Assembly: GCF_019308355.1 (NCBI RefSeq)
Contig: NZ_JAAGKM010000009.1
Coordinates: 18,496 to 82,495, forward strand
Origin: Empedobacter falsenii
Lineage (GTDB): Bacteria > Bacteroidota > Bacteroidia > Flavobacteriales > Weeksellaceae
Direction: 5' to 3'
Length of the DNA stretch: 64,000 bases
Positions 33,251 to 43,823 of the stretch are shown here, piece by piece. A model generated the notes under the pieces. The model worked only from the letters and a program-made list of their open reading frames with translations, did not search any database and was not told the origin of the DNA. The position numbers and the translations under genes were made by a program. Position 1 is the first letter of the stretch, and every line of letters starts with the position of its first letter.

Positions 33251-35410
33251 TTAACGTAAAGCTCTATCGCGGTTATCAACCACGTCAGCAGCTTGAATCA
33301 ATGATTGTAACAATGTTTGTTGGAAACGTCCTTGTAATTGACGGTTTAAATTATCCAAAATCATTGAACCTTTTTGATTCTTTTGAATTTGTTGATTTGA
33401 AGGAATAATGTAGAAAACTCCAGCATTACCTGCAATCGCTTTAGAAGATTGATTTGGTTTTACACCAAACGCAGCTCCTACAACTTTAGGCTCTAAACCA
33501 ATTCCAGTTAAATTAGAATTAGAGAAGTTAACCGTAGCATTTCCTTTTTTCGCTCCGAATTTAGATGCAAAAGCATTCAATCCACCGTTTGCAACTTGCT
33601 CATCAACCAATTTAGCAATTTTTTCGTGCATCAAAACTGGCTCTACATATTGACGAACAACACTTGGATGTGCTAAACCTTTGTCAAATTTTTCAACTAA
33701 ATGAACAACGATGTAATCTCCTGTAGAAGATGTAAACAAGTTTGTTGCTCCTTTATCTGTTTTCTTGTCAAAAGCCCATTTTAAGATATCTCCGTCCTGA
33801 TCGTTTGGAATATCTTGACCAATTGCAGCATAACGCTCAATTCCTTCTGTTGTATTATTTAAATAACCACCTTTTTTCGCAGTATTTTTGAAATCATTCA
33901 ATGATTTTCCTTCAACATTCTGAACATATGTTCTTGCATTTGTAAATGCTTTTTCTGTTGTCGCTTTAGAAGGCTCAATTGTTTTTACAATGTTTGCAAC
34001 TTGATAAGCTGTTTTGTTTTTCGCATCATCAACTTTGATGATATGGAACCCAAATTGAGATTCTACCAAATCAACTGTTCCAACTGGTTTTGTAAAAATA
34101 AATCCATTGTAAGTTTGATCTAATTGATTGTTTTTTCCAACCCAACCAATGCTTCCTTTTTGTACAGCAGATGATTTATCATCAGATTTTGTTGAAGCTA
34201 CTTCACCAAAAGAAGCTGGATTAGCTTTTACTTCAGCTAAAATTTGCTCAGCTAATTTTTTTGCTTCGTCTTTTGTACGTTTTACTCCGTTTCCAGCAGC
34301 ACTTCCTGTATAAGAAACTAAGATGTGACTAGATTTTACAGAATCTTTTACTTCTTTCGATTTCGAAAGTTTGTATAATTGGTATGTATTTCCAATTTTG
34401 AAAGGTCCACCAATTTGTCCAACTGTAGCAGTTTTCAAGAAGTTTGTAGCTTCTGGTCCTAATTGAGCTTGTTCCAATTCTGCTTTTGTAAAATAATTTG
34501 GAATAAATGGTTTCTCAGAATTTTGAGTCACATAAACCGAATCACTTTTTGCAGAACCAAATGCTGCAATTGTATCTGTAACATTGTTTACTTCGTCATG
34601 AACAATTTGAGTTGACAGATACTTTTTGATGTTTGCTAAAGCAACAGCGTCATCAGCAGTCGAAGCTCCAGCAGGGAAATAAGTGTAACTTAATTTTACT
34701 AAACCTTCTGCTTTGAACAATTTTGGATATTTCGCTTCGTAAGCAGAAATTTCTTCGTCTGTTACTTTTACATTTAATTTTTTAGCCAAAGTTGCATAAT
34801 CAACAAATGCATACTGAATATTTGCATTCGAAATATTGTATCCTTGTTGAATATCCGCTTCTTTACCTGTAACCGCTGTACCAGCCATTACATAACCAAA
34901 ATATTTTTGAGATAAAATCTGTAATTTTATTTGTTCAGCAGTTTGCAACCAACCTCTATATTGTTGTTGCGCTTCTGGGCTTGATGCCGCATTCGCTTCT
35001 AATTGAGCAATCTGTTGTTGTGCTTCTGCACCAGATGCCATTCCGAAGTTTTGAGCTGTATAGCTCCAAAATTCATCATCAGAAACTTTTAAACCTAATT
35101 TTTCAGCATGTTGTTTCAACACTTTCTGACTAACTAAGCTGTTCCAAGTTTGTTGAGCAATTTGATTTGGAGTTGCAGTTTGACCTTGATTTTCGTACAT
35201 CTTTTGTGTTTGATCGTACGCACTCTGATATTCTGCAATACCAATAGGTTCTCCGTTCACTGTACCAACTACAGACGGATCTCCAGTAAATAATTGTTTT
35301 ATTTTTGAATTCTCTCCGAATAAATCTCCTGCAACGAAAGCTAACATTGCAACTCCGATTACCACGAAGATCAGCCAAGTTTTTTTACGAATTTCTCCTA
35401 AAACTGCCAT
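33251..35410 (-). CDS. PpiD/SurA-like peptidyl-prolyl isomerase
   Basis: 719 residues anchored by one membrane helix (about 12-30); the rest is periplasmic. SurA-like chaperone region (about 40-240), a parvulin domain (about 340-460) with SSHILVSYTG, QKGSIGWVGKNNQ and QFGFHIIKV, then a C-terminal chaperone region. Helps fold exported and outer membrane proteins. Downstream of lptC and the 36127 barrel protein on the same strand with a gap of 114 bases. Confidence 0.9.
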   Translation of the reverse strand: MAVLGEIRKKTWLIFVVIGVAMLAFVAGDLFGENSKIKQLFTGDPSVVGTVNGEPIGIAEYQSAYDQTQKMYENQGQTATPNQIAQQTWNSLVSQKVLKQHAEKLGLKVSDDEFWSYTAQNFGMASGAEAQQQIAQLEANAASSPEAQQQYRGWLQTAEQIKLQILSQKYFGYVMAGTAVTGKEADIQQGYNISNANIQYAFVDYATLAKKLNVKVTDEEISAYEAKYPKLFKAEGLVKLSYTYFPAGASTADDAVALANIKKYLSTQIVHDEVNNVTDTIAAFGSAKSDSVYVTQNSEKPFIPNYFTKAELEQAQLGPEATNFLKTATVGQIGGPFKIGNTYQLYKLSKSKEVKDSVKSSHILVSYTGSAAGNGVKRTKDEAKKLAEQILAEVKANPASFGEVASTKSDDKSSAVQKGSIGWVGKNNQLDQTYNGFIFTKPVGTVDLVESQFGFHIIKVDDAKNKTAYQVANIVKTIEPSKATTEKAFTNARTYVQNVEGKSLNDFKNTAKKGGYLNNTTEGIERYAAIGQDIPNDQDGDILKWAFDKKTDKGATNLFTSSTGDYIVVHLVEKFDKGLAHPSVVRQYVEPVLMHEKIAKLVDEQVANGGLNAFASKFGAKKGNATVNFSNSNLTGIGLEPKVVGAAFGVKPNQSSKAIAGNAGVFYIIPSNQQIQKNQKGSMILDNLNRQLQGRFQQTLLQSLIQAADVVDNRDRALR

Positions 35411-35524
35411 TGTTTTATTTTAATGTTATTTCTATAATAGGTGGCGAAAATACGACAATACATTGAATAATAAAATAGAAGAAGCGACAAGTATGCGCTT
35501 TTTTGTTAATTTTTTTAACGCTCT

Positions 35525-36124
35525 TTAGAATTTTTGATTATCATCAACATACTTAAATCCTTGATTATTGAATAAAGTATAGGTTTCTAAATCGTCAGTA
35601 GCTTGCAAACCGTTTTTCGCTGTTAACGAATCGCCTTCCTTGCTAATTAAGTAAACTTCTTTCGATGTATAAACTGTTTTATTTTTCTTATTCCAAAATA
35701 ATTGCTCGCTTTTCAACGAATCACCTTTCTCATTTACGATAATTACATTTCCTCTACATTCGTAGATTCCTGTTACATCACTTAATCTTCCCCAATCTGC
35801 CTGAAAATAACCTGGTTTCACACTTCCTTTTTGATAAAAGTCAAGGTTTAAACCTTTTCTAAAAATCGTGTAAGGAGAATCTACGGTTGTATATTCTTCG
35901 ATTAATGGTGAACGCAAATTACCCGAAATTCTTCCAGAATCTTTGTTGATAATATTTGCATTGATAAGTGTGCGTGTTGGGAATTCTACCTTCTTTTTAC
36001 TGATAGGAGGAAGTTCTTTTTTACAAGAAAAAAGCAAAACGAAAACGCTAATCAGACCAAATACAATACTCGGTTTAATTAAAACTTTTTCGTTTGCTTT
36101 TTTATACAATTTTTGTTTGTCCAA
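35525..36124 (-). CDS. lptC: LPS transport protein LptC (lipoprotein form)
   Basis: 199 residues. Long basic start, membrane stretch and lipobox-like LLFSC (cysteine 34), then an LptC/OstA-like jellyroll (VTGIYECRGNVIIVNEKGD, LFWNKKNKTVYTSKEVYLI). Carries LPS across the periplasm with LptA/D in other bacteria. Start is TTG at 36124: no ATG is available near the N-terminus. Only 2 bases separate it from the upstream barrel gene, so translation is probably coupled. Confidence 0.8.
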   Translation of the reverse strand: MDKQKLYKKANEKVLIKPSIVFGLISVFVLLFSCKKELPPISKKKVEFPTRTLINANIINKDSGRISGNLRSPLIEEYTTVDSPYTIFRKGLNLDFYQKGSVKPGYFQADWGRLSDVTGIYECRGNVIIVNEKGDSLKSEQLFWNKKNKTVYTSKEVYLISKEGDSLTAKNGLQATDDLETYTLFNNQGFKYVDDNQKF

Positions 36125-36126
36125 AA

Positions 36127-37410
36127 TTAGTCAATAACTCTTTTTCTAAACCAAATATCGTTAATATCAAATCCAACTTTAACTCCTAAATAATTTTCTT
36201 TGATTAAGTTGTTTGTTGTTTTTCCTTTTTGTCCGTACTCTAACGAAATATTCATCATAGAGCCATCATTTTGTTTTCCAATTGGAAATCCAAAACCTAA
36301 AGTTGCTCCATAAGCATCAATATCTGTTCCGTGAATAGAATACTGAGCTGATTGATAATACATCCCAGCGCGATACGTTACACGATTAAAATAACTTTTG
36401 TAACTGTTATAATCTGGAATCCAATATCCTCCAACTGCCAAACGTACATTGTTTTTGTAATCTACTGCAGAAGACATTGTAGTATTTTGACCTTCTAATG
36501 GTTGAGAGAAATCTTTCCAATTATTATATTTCGCTTCTACAGCTAACGACCACGTATTATCTTTAGAATATGATGCTCCTAAAGTAAATTGTTGTGGAAT
36601 CTTAGTTTTTCCATTATCAATTCTAATAATAGAAATTGTATCTACAGAATATTGTGTTGTTCCGATATATGTGTAAGAAGTTGTAAGATCTGTCACATCT
36701 GTTCTTAACTTAGTTCCTAATGTATAAGTAGCACCAATGTTTAAATTGTTATTTTTTCCAATTTTCTTCGTATACATAGATCCTAACGTAAATTGAGCAC
36801 CACGATAGTTCGATTTATCGCTATAATCTACAGCTAAACTTGCTCCATCTACAGCTAAAATCTCGTTACGTTGCAACTCTCCGAAAAGATAATTAACACG
36901 CAAACCTAAAGAAAATCCTTTTGAAAGATTTCTTGAATAAAAAGCATGAAGACTATTTAACCCTCCATCACCTTTCATCTGTACAGTTTGTTTGATATTA
37001 TTTTTCTCAGAAGTATTCATAATATCATATCCCAACGCTGTGTAAGGTTGAAAACCAACTCCGAAACTTCCTTTTTCACCAACTGGAAAAGCCAATGAAA
37101 TATTAGAAACATTGAAACGACCTGCATTTTCTTTATCTGTTCCAGATTTGAAATTATAATTAGTTCCACTTCCACTTGCATTGAAAGTTGTCATACGCAA
37201 GTTTTGGTTTGCTGCAGGATTCGAAAAATTCGCACTTTGTCCAAAAGGATTCGTAGGAACCGTTGAGATACCGCCCATACCAGCTTGTTCAGTATTATTA
37301 TCAAACAATTGCTCCCCTACTCCGTATGCCGAATAAGGTGAAACTGATATTGACTGAGCTTTTATTGTTACCACGCTAAATAGTGATAAACTACAAATAA
37401 TCCACTTCAT
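36127..37410 (-). CDS. Outer membrane beta-barrel protein, FadL/OmpP1-like
   Basis: 427 residues with a signal peptide (about 1-18, ending TIKAQ) and a barrel of alternating strands. The N-terminus (PYSAYGVGEQLFDNN, AGMGGISTV, ANFSNPAANQNL) has the aromatic and asparagine-proline pattern of FadL-like OmpP1 barrels. Ligand unknown. It leads the operon with lptC and the foldase, which hints at a link with outer membrane assembly; that is inference. Confidence 0.75.
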   Translation of the reverse strand: MKWIICSLSLFSVVTIKAQSISVSPYSAYGVGEQLFDNNTEQAGMGGISTVPTNPFGQSANFSNPAANQNLRMTTFNASGSGTNYNFKSGTDKENAGRFNVSNISLAFPVGEKGSFGVGFQPYTALGYDIMNTSEKNNIKQTVQMKGDGGLNSLHAFYSRNLSKGFSLGLRVNYLFGELQRNEILAVDGASLAVDYSDKSNYRGAQFTLGSMYTKKIGKNNNLNIGATYTLGTKLRTDVTDLTTSYTYIGTTQYSVDTISIIRIDNGKTKIPQQFTLGASYSKDNTWSLAVEAKYNNWKDFSQPLEGQNTTMSSAVDYKNNVRLAVGGYWIPDYNSYKSYFNRVTYRAGMYYQSAQYSIHGTDIDAYGATLGFGFPIGKQNDGSMMNISLEYGQKGKTTNNLIKENYLGVKVGFDINDIWFRKRVID

Positions 37411-37611
37411 TATGAATGTATAATAGAATTCTAAGACGCAAATATGATGATTTGTTGCGAATTGTAAAAATTAGATTGCAAAAATGAGTTGTTAAATCTC
37501 TATTAAAATATTAAAACCACTCATTTTTTGCAAAGATAAAAATATTTTAAAATTTATTTCTCGGTAAATGAACAAGATAGCTTTTTCGTCTAAAAAATAT
37601 TTTAAATAATG

Positions 37612-37642
37612 TTTGGTAGAACGGATTTTCGCTCTATATTTG
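37612..37642 (+). promoter_or_regulatory. Promoter of tRNA-Phe
   Basis: TTTG at 37612-37615, 19 bases, then TATATTTG at 37635-37642: full match to the Bacteroidota consensus. Confidence 0.85.
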
Positions 37643-37657
37643 CATCACAATTAAGGC

Positions 37658-37730
37658 GGTGCCTTAGCTCAGTTGGTAGAGCAAAGGACTGAAAATCCTT
37701 GTGTCCCTGGTTCGATTCCTGGAGGCACCA
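37658..37730 (+). tRNA. tRNA-Phe (anticodon GAA)
   Basis: 73 nt: acceptor GGTGCCT / AGGCACC, discriminator A, D arm GCTC / GAGC, anticodon stem AAGGA / TCCTT with loop CTGAAAA, T arm CCTGG / CCTGG-complement. Single-gene unit with promoter and terminator. Confidence 0.96.
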
Positions 37731-37734
37731 CTGC

Positions 37735-37768
37735 TTAAAACCTCAATCAAATGATTGAGGTTTTTTTT
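37735..37768 (+). terminator. Terminator of tRNA-Phe
   Basis: AAACCTCAATCA / TGATTGAGGTTT followed by eight T. Confidence 0.9.
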
Positions 37769-37818
37769 GTTTTAGTATTTCAAATGTTAATAATATCTTA
37801 AAAAAAATATTTTCAATT

Positions 37819-37854
37819 AAAAAAAGCCGATGTAGAAATACATCGGCTTTTACT
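37819..37854 (-). terminator. Terminator of acnA
   Basis: AAAGCCGATGTA / TACATCGGCTTT with T runs on both strands. Confidence 0.85.
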
Positions 37855-37873
37855 TTTTATGTTGAAATAATTA

Positions 37874-40138
37874 TTACGCTTGTTGCGCTTTAATTAAATT
37901 TAATGCTGAACCAGCTTTGAACCATTCAATTTGTTGTGTATTGTATGTATGATTTGCTACAACTAAATCTTTAGATCCATCTGCATGAACAAACTCGATT
38001 GTTAAAGGTTTTTCTGGCGCAAATTCCGTTAAATCAATAAAGTTGATTGTATCATCTTCTTGTACTTTATCATAATCTGCTTTGTCAGCAAATGTCAACG
38101 CTAACATTCCTTGCTTTTTAAGATTTGTTTCGTGGATACGTGCAAAAGAACGTACTAAAACTGCAACAGCTCCTAAATGACGTGGTTGCATCGCCGCATG
38201 CTCACGAGAAGAACCTTCTCCATAGTTTTCGTCACCAACAATTACAGAAGGTACACCTGCCGCTTTATATGCACGTGCAGTATCTGGAACTGGTCCGTAT
38301 TCTCCTGTTAATTGATTTTTAACTGAATTTGTTTCTTGGTTGAATGCATTTACGGCACCAATCAATGTATTATTCGAAATATTATCTAAGTGTCCACGGA
38401 AACGTAACCAAGGTCCAGCCATAGAAATATGGTCAGTTGTACATTTACCAAATGCTTTGATTAATAATTTAGCTCCAGTAATATTTTCACCATTCCAAGG
38501 TTTGAAACCTTCTAATAATTGTAAACGCTCAGAATTTGGATTTACGATCACTTCTACACGAGAACCATCTTCTACAGGTGCTTGATATCCATTATCTTCA
38601 TAAGCATAACCTTTTGTTGGTAATTCCTCTCCTTTTGGAGCATCTAACATTACTTCTTCACCAAATTTATTGATTAATTTATCTGTTAATGGATTAAAAT
38701 CTAAACGTCCAGAAATTGCAATCGCCGCAACCATTTCAGGCGATGTTACGAAAGCATATGTATTTGGATTTCCGTCCGCACGTTTTTTGAAATTACGGTT
38801 GAATGAATGAACGATTGTATTTTTTTCTTCTTTATCCGCACCTTCACGATCCCATTGACCAATACAAGGTCCACAAGCATTTGTAAAGATAACCGCATCT
38901 AAATCCTCGAAAGTTTTTAATAAACCATCACGATCCGCAGTATAACGAACTACCTCAGAACCAGGATTAATTCCAAAAGATGATTTCACTTCTAAACCTT
39001 TATCTAAAGCTTGTTGCGCAATCGAAGCTGCACGTGTTAAATCTTCGTAAGAAGAGTTTGTACAAGACCCTATTAATCCCCATTCTACATCTAAAGGCCA
39101 ACCATTAGCTGCAGCAGTTTCTTTCATTTTAGAAACTGGTGTCATTAAATCTGGCGTAAAAGGACCATTCAAACGAGGCTCTAATTCAGATAAGTTAATT
39201 TCAATTAATTGATCATAGAAGTTTTCTGGATTTGCATAAACTTCATCATCAGAACGTAAATAAGATTTGTGAGCATTTGCAGCATCAGCAACATCATTAC
39301 GATCAGTCGCTCTTAAATATCTTTCTGAAGCATCATCATAAGCGAAGATTGAAGTTGTTGCTCCAATTTCTGCACCCATATTACAAATTGTTCCTTTACC
39401 TGTTGCAGATAAAGACTCTGCTCCTTCTCCAAAATACTCTACAATTGCTCCTGTTCCACCTTTTACAGTTAAACGTCCAGCAACTTCTAAAATAACGTCT
39501 TTTGGAGCAGCCCAACCAGATAATTTACCCGTTAATTTAACTCCGATTAATTTTGGCATTTTTAATTCCCAAGCCATTCCAGACATTACATCAACAGCAT
39601 CAGCACCACCAACACCAATTGCTACCATTCCTAATCCACCTGCATTTGGCGTGTGAGAATCGGTACCAATCATCATTCCTCCTGGAAATGCATAGTTTTC
39701 TAAAACTACTTGGTGAATAATTCCTGCTCCTGGTTTCCAGAATCCAATTCCATATTTATTAGAAACTGATTCTAAGAAATTAAATACTTCTGAAGATTTA
39801 TTGATTGCCTCTTGTAGATCGGTTTTTGCACCAACTTTAGCTTGAATCAAGTGATCACAGTGAACCGTAGAAGGAACAGCCGTTTTGGTTTTTCCAGCTT
39901 GCATAAATTGCAACAAAGCCATTTGAGCAGTTGCATCTTGCATTGCTACACGATCTGGCGCAAAATCTACATAAGATTCTCCTCTTGTATACGCTTGTGT
40001 AGGTTTTCCGTCAAACAAGTGAGCATATAAAATTTTCTCTGAATAAGTCAAAGGGCGACCTACGATGGCTTTCGCAGCATCTACACGTTCTTGCATTTTT
40101 GCATAAACGCCTTTAATCATATTTATATCAAATGCCAT
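37874..40138 (-). CDS. acnA: Aconitate hydratase A (mitochondrial type)
   Basis: 754 residues. The three cluster cysteines lie in [11 protein letters not shown] and [13 protein letters not shown]; the swivel domain has [20 protein letters not shown]. Interconverts citrate and isocitrate in the TCA cycle with a [4Fe-4S] cluster. The size and start resemble mitochondrial aconitase more than E. coli AcnA (about 890). It lies downstream of acnB on the same strand, with an intervening terminator, so the two are separate units. Confidence 0.95.
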   Translation of the reverse strand: MAFDINMIKGVYAKMQERVDAAKAIVGRPLTYSEKILYAHLFDGKPTQAYTRGESYVDFAPDRVAMQDATAQMALLQFMQAGKTKTAVPSTVHCDHLIQAKVGAKTDLQEAINKSSEVFNFLESVSNKYGIGFWKPGAGIIHQVVLENYAFPGGMMIGTDSHTPNAGGLGMVAIGVGGADAVDVMSGMAWELKMPKLIGVKLTGKLSGWAAPKDVILEVAGRLTVKGGTGAIVEYFGEGAESLSATGKGTICNMGAEIGATTSIFAYDDASERYLRATDRNDVADAANAHKSYLRSDDEVYANPENFYDQLIEINLSELEPRLNGPFTPDLMTPVSKMKETAAANGWPLDVEWGLIGSCTNSSYEDLTRAASIAQQALDKGLEVKSSFGINPGSEVVRYTADRDGLLKTFEDLDAVIFTNACGPCIGQWDREGADKEEKNTIVHSFNRNFKKRADGNPNTYAFVTSPEMVAAIAISGRLDFNPLTDKLINKFGEEVMLDAPKGEELPTKGYAYEDNGYQAPVEDGSRVEVIVNPNSERLQLLEGFKPWNGENITGAKLLIKAFGKCTTDHISMAGPWLRFRGHLDNISNNTLIGAVNAFNQETNSVKNQLTGEYGPVPDTARAYKAAGVPSVIVGDENYGEGSSREHAAMQPRHLGAVAVLVRSFARIHETNLKKQGMLALTFADKADYDKVQEDDTINFIDLTEFAPEKPLTIEFVHADGSKDLVVANHTYNTQQIEWFKAGSALNLIKAQQA

Positions 40139-40285
40139 AATAATTGATTTATTTAATTGGTTTTAATTTATCAAAAAACATACCCCAATATACTGAATTA
40201 TTTGTAAACTACTAACTCTTTACCGTGCTAATAATCTTATTTAAAACAATTCTAACTTATTTATTTGCAATATTATATATTTATC

Positions 40286-40322
40286 ACAAAAAAAGGCTAA
40301 CACCGAAATGTTAGCCTTTATT
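40286..40322 (-). terminator. Terminator of acnB
   Basis: AAAGGCTAACA / TGTTAGCCTTT stem between acnB and acnA. Confidence 0.85.
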
Positions 40323-40342
40323 ATATCATTTTCTACAAACAA

Positions 40343-43105
40343 TTAGTTCATTGAAATTGGTTTAAACTTTGTTAAGTTAATACCTTCAACTGCAGTTTTG
40401 TACTCTTCGATAGAAGGAATACGTCCTAAAATCGCTGATAAAACAACTACTGGAGTTGATGCTAATAAAGATTCTCCTTTTTTGCCATCACGGTCTTCAA
40501 CCACACGACCTTGGAATAAACGTGTAGATGTCGCCATTACTGTATCTCCTTTTGCTGCTTTTTCTTGGTTACCCATACATAAGTTACAACCAGGACGCTC
40601 TAAGTACATAATGTTTTCGTATTCTGTACGTGCAGTAGATTTTGGTAATAAATCGCTAAACTCAAATCCTGAGTATTTTTGTAACATTTCCCAATCACCT
40701 TCCGCTTTCAATTCGTCGATAATGTTGTAAGTAGGTGCAGCAACAACTAAAGGAGCTTTAAACTCAACTTTACCATTCGCTTTTTCTACGTTACGTAACA
40801 TTTGAGAAACGATTTTTAAATCGTCTTTGTGAACCATACAAGAACCTACGAAACCTAAATCTACGTGTTTATCACCTCCATAGTAAGTTAAATCGCGGAT
40901 GGTGTCGTGTGTATAACGTTTAGAAACGTCAGCATTGTTTACGTCTGGATCGGCAATCATTGGCTCTTCGATAATATCTAAGTCAATTACAACTTCCGCA
41001 TAATATTTAGCATTTGCATCTGGAGTTAAAGCAGGTTTAGCCCCCGATTTAATTTCTTCGATACGTTTGTTAGCTTTGTCGATTAATCCTTGTAACACTT
41101 GGTTTTTGTTATCCATTCCTTTCTCGATCATGATTTGGATACGAGATTTTGCAATTTCTAACGATTGGATTAATGTATCATCTTGAGAAATACAGATAGA
41201 TGCTTTCGCTTTCATTTCTGCAGTCCAGTCTGTAAATGTAAACGCTTGATCCGCTAATAATGTACCGATGTGTACCTCGATGATACGACCTTGGAATACA
41301 TTCTCACCATCAAATTGTTTCAACATTTGAGCTTGAGTAGCATGAACTACATCACGGAAATCCATATGTTGTTTCATCTCTCCTTTGAATGTTACTTTTA
41401 CAGATTCCGGAATTGGCATAGACGCTTCACCAGTTGCTAAAGCTAAAGCTACCGTACCTGAATCGGCACCGAAAGCAACACCTTTAGACATACGTGTGTG
41501 TGAGTCACCACCAATAATGATTGCCCATTCGTCAATCGTGATATCATTCAATACTTTGTGGATAACGTCAGTCATTGCATGATATTCACCTTTAGGGTCA
41601 CGCGCTGTAATTACACCGAAATCATTCATAAATTTCATCAATTTAGGAATATTTGCTTGTGCTTTTTTATCCCAAACTGAAGCTGTGTGACATCCTGATT
41701 GATAAGCACCATCTACTGTTGGAGCAATCACTGTAGCAGCCATTGCTTCTAACTCTTGCGATGTCATCAAACCAGTTGTATCCTGAGAACCTACGATGTT
41801 TACTTTAACACGAACGTCAGAACCAGCATGTAAAACTTTTCCTGGAGTAGATCCAACCGCATTGTTATTGAAGATTTTTTCAACCGCAGTTAAACCTTGA
41901 CCATCATTTGAAATCTCTTTTGAAGGAGCGAAAACCACAGGAGCTTCGATACCTAAAGTTTGAGCAGCAAATGTTTGGATTTTTTTACCAAAAACGATTG
42001 CGTAAGAACCACCCGCTTTGATAAATTCCATTTTTTGAGGAGTCAATGATCTTGAAATATCAATTAACTCTTGATCTCCGTTGTATAATTTTTGCGTTTT
42101 TGTATTGATTGTTAAAACAGTACCTGTAGCAACTGAATAAACTTCTTCTAAAACAGGATCCCCCGCTTCGTTACGAACCACATCTCCGTTTGCATCAACT
42201 TGTTTTTTCCAGTTTTTCAAATCGATTCCGATACCTCCTGTTACATCAACAGTTGTTAAGAAAATTGGAGAAATTCCGTTTGTACCTGCAACAATTGGCG
42301 CAATATTTACGAAAGGAACGTAAGGCGATGCTTGTTTTCCTGTCCATAAAGCCACGTTGTTAACACCTGACATACGAGAAGAACCTACTCCCATTGTACC
42401 TTTTTCAGCGATTAACATCACAGAAGCATCTGGATGTTGCGCTTGTAACGCTTTAATTTCAGCTTGAGCAGCAGGTGTAATCATACATTGACCGTGCAAT
42501 TCTCTATCAGAACGAGAGTGCGCTTGGTTACCTGGAGATAATAAATCCGTAGAAATATCACCCTCAGCAGCGATGTACGTTACTACTTTAATTTCTTCTG
42601 CAACTGCTGGCAATTCTGTAAAGAACTCTGCTTTTGCATAACTTTCTAAAATATCTTTTGCGATTACATTTCCTGCATTAAAAGCATCAGCTAAACGAGC
42701 TGTATCTGCATCGTATAAGAAAACTTGTGTTTTAAGAACTTCAGCAGCTTGTTTTGCAATTGCTTCATCATTTCCTAAAGCTAAGTCCAAAAGAACCTCG
42801 ATAGATGGTCCTCCTTTCATGTGAGATAACAATTCGAATGCAAATGTTGGTGTAATTTCAGCAACTGTAGCTTCTCCTAAAATAATCTCTTTTAAAAATT
42901 TTGCTTTTACACCTGCAGCAGAAGTTGTTCCTGGCAACGTGTTATAGATAAAGAATTTAACAGAATCCTCGCGGTATTCGTTGTTAACATCTTTAATTTG
43001 ATTAATGATTTCACTTAGTAATTCTGCACCATCAATTGGTTTTGGATGTAAACCTTGACCTTTTCTTTCTTCAATCTCGTTAAGATACTCTTGGTAAAGA
43101 CTCAT
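40343..43105 (-). CDS. acnB: Aconitate hydratase B / 2-methylisocitrate dehydratase
   Basis: 920 residues of the AcnB family: N-terminal HEAT-like helical domain (about 1-160), swivel domain with KGTMGVGSSRMSGVNNVAL, and catalytic domains with cluster cysteines in GFVGSCMVHKDD and ERPGCNLCMGNQEKA. Catalyses citrate-isocitrate and, in some bacteria, 2-methylaconitate reactions, which would fit with propionate metabolism. A long leader appears to lie upstream (see 43106-43823). Confidence 0.95.
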   Translation of the reverse strand: MSLYQEYLNEIEERKGQGLHPKPIDGAELLSEIINQIKDVNNEYREDSVKFFIYNTLPGTTSAAGVKAKFLKEIILGEATVAEITPTFAFELLSHMKGGPSIEVLLDLALGNDEAIAKQAAEVLKTQVFLYDADTARLADAFNAGNVIAKDILESYAKAEFFTELPAVAEEIKVVTYIAAEGDISTDLLSPGNQAHSRSDRELHGQCMITPAAQAEIKALQAQHPDASVMLIAEKGTMGVGSSRMSGVNNVALWTGKQASPYVPFVNIAPIVAGTNGISPIFLTTVDVTGGIGIDLKNWKKQVDANGDVVRNEAGDPVLEEVYSVATGTVLTINTKTQKLYNGDQELIDISRSLTPQKMEFIKAGGSYAIVFGKKIQTFAAQTLGIEAPVVFAPSKEISNDGQGLTAVEKIFNNNAVGSTPGKVLHAGSDVRVKVNIVGSQDTTGLMTSQELEAMAATVIAPTVDGAYQSGCHTASVWDKKAQANIPKLMKFMNDFGVITARDPKGEYHAMTDVIHKVLNDITIDEWAIIIGGDSHTRMSKGVAFGADSGTVALALATGEASMPIPESVKVTFKGEMKQHMDFRDVVHATQAQMLKQFDGENVFQGRIIEVHIGTLLADQAFTFTDWTAEMKAKASICISQDDTLIQSLEIAKSRIQIMIEKGMDNKNQVLQGLIDKANKRIEEIKSGAKPALTPDANAKYYAEVVIDLDIIEEPMIADPDVNNADVSKRYTHDTIRDLTYYGGDKHVDLGFVGSCMVHKDDLKIVSQMLRNVEKANGKVEFKAPLVVAAPTYNIIDELKAEGDWEMLQKYSGFEFSDLLPKSTARTEYENIMYLERPGCNLCMGNQEKAAKGDTVMATSTRLFQGRVVEDRDGKKGESLLASTPVVVLSAILGRIPSIEEYKTAVEGINLTKFKPISMN

Positions 43106-43220
43106 AATTATCTATCTTTTCTTTTTAATATTAAAGATTGTTTAAAACCAAGCTACTTACACCTGATTTCATCCAATCAAAATGAATTATATAATAACAC
43201 TTCGCTGTATCGTCACATCT

Positions 43221-43260
43221 TATGCAAAAATTATTTTCAACAAAAATCATTTTTGGCATA
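43221..43260 (-). promoter_or_regulatory. Hairpin in the putative acnB leader
   Basis: TATGCAAAAAT and ATTTTTGGCATA pair with one bulged base across 17 bases, about 120 bases upstream of the acnB start. Confidence 0.35.
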
Positions 43261-43433
43261 GGTAACCACTGTTATCAGAATACAAACTAAGTATGTAATT
43301 TTTTCGAAGGGTAATTTTTAATAATTTAACTCACACAAACTCAACACTCATAAGCATTTGAGTCAGAGTTTTATTCTAAAACTTACATTAACAATCATCT
43401 AAACAAATACGCGTTTAGCTATAAATTGGTACA

Positions 43434-43467
43434 CAAAATTACGTTTATAGTAAAGATTTTTCATCAA
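43434..43467 (-). promoter_or_regulatory. Possible acnB promoter
   Basis: On the minus strand TTTG, 22 bases, TAATTTTG. Spacing and boxes fit the Bacteroidota promoter. Confidence 0.4.
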
Positions 43468-43791
43468 AGAATGATATATTTTAGTTATATTTCAATAATT
43501 TAGAATTATTATAAAAAAGGTCTAAATTTCACTTTAACAATGTTTTAAACGTAAATAAATAGAAGTTAAAAATTAAAAGGTTCTTAAAATATCAACTCCA
43601 TAATTTTTGGGTCATTTTTTTACGAAATTGAATTATTTCGAAATATTAATAAACATTCAATAATCAATCTTTCAAAATGCTATCAATCGTCTAAACATTC
43701 TCAAAAAACAATCAAAAATATTCAATATGAATAAATATTTATGATTATTAATAATTATACAAGTTTAATGAGATATTATGCAACTTTTTAC

Positions 43792-43799
43792 TAACTTTG
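43792..43799 (+). promoter_or_regulatory. -7 box of argH
   Basis: TAACTTTG, 24 bases upstream of the argH start. Confidence 0.65.
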
Positions 43800-43823
43800 C
43801 GCCCTTAATTCATTATTATAGAT

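Larger units (their letters stand above)
43106..43823. other. 718-bp intergenic region between acnB and argH
   Basis: No convincing gene on either strand. It holds a hairpin at 43221-43260, a possible acnB promoter at 43434-43467 and the argH promoter box at 43792. If the acnB promoter is right, the acnB mRNA has a leader of about 325 nt. The rest (43470-43790) is AT-rich with no structure that I can support. Confidence 0.6.

Noticed and set aside
39232..39495. His/Leu-rich frame opposite acnA
   Set aside because: Antisense shadow; composition typical of a reversed coding strand.
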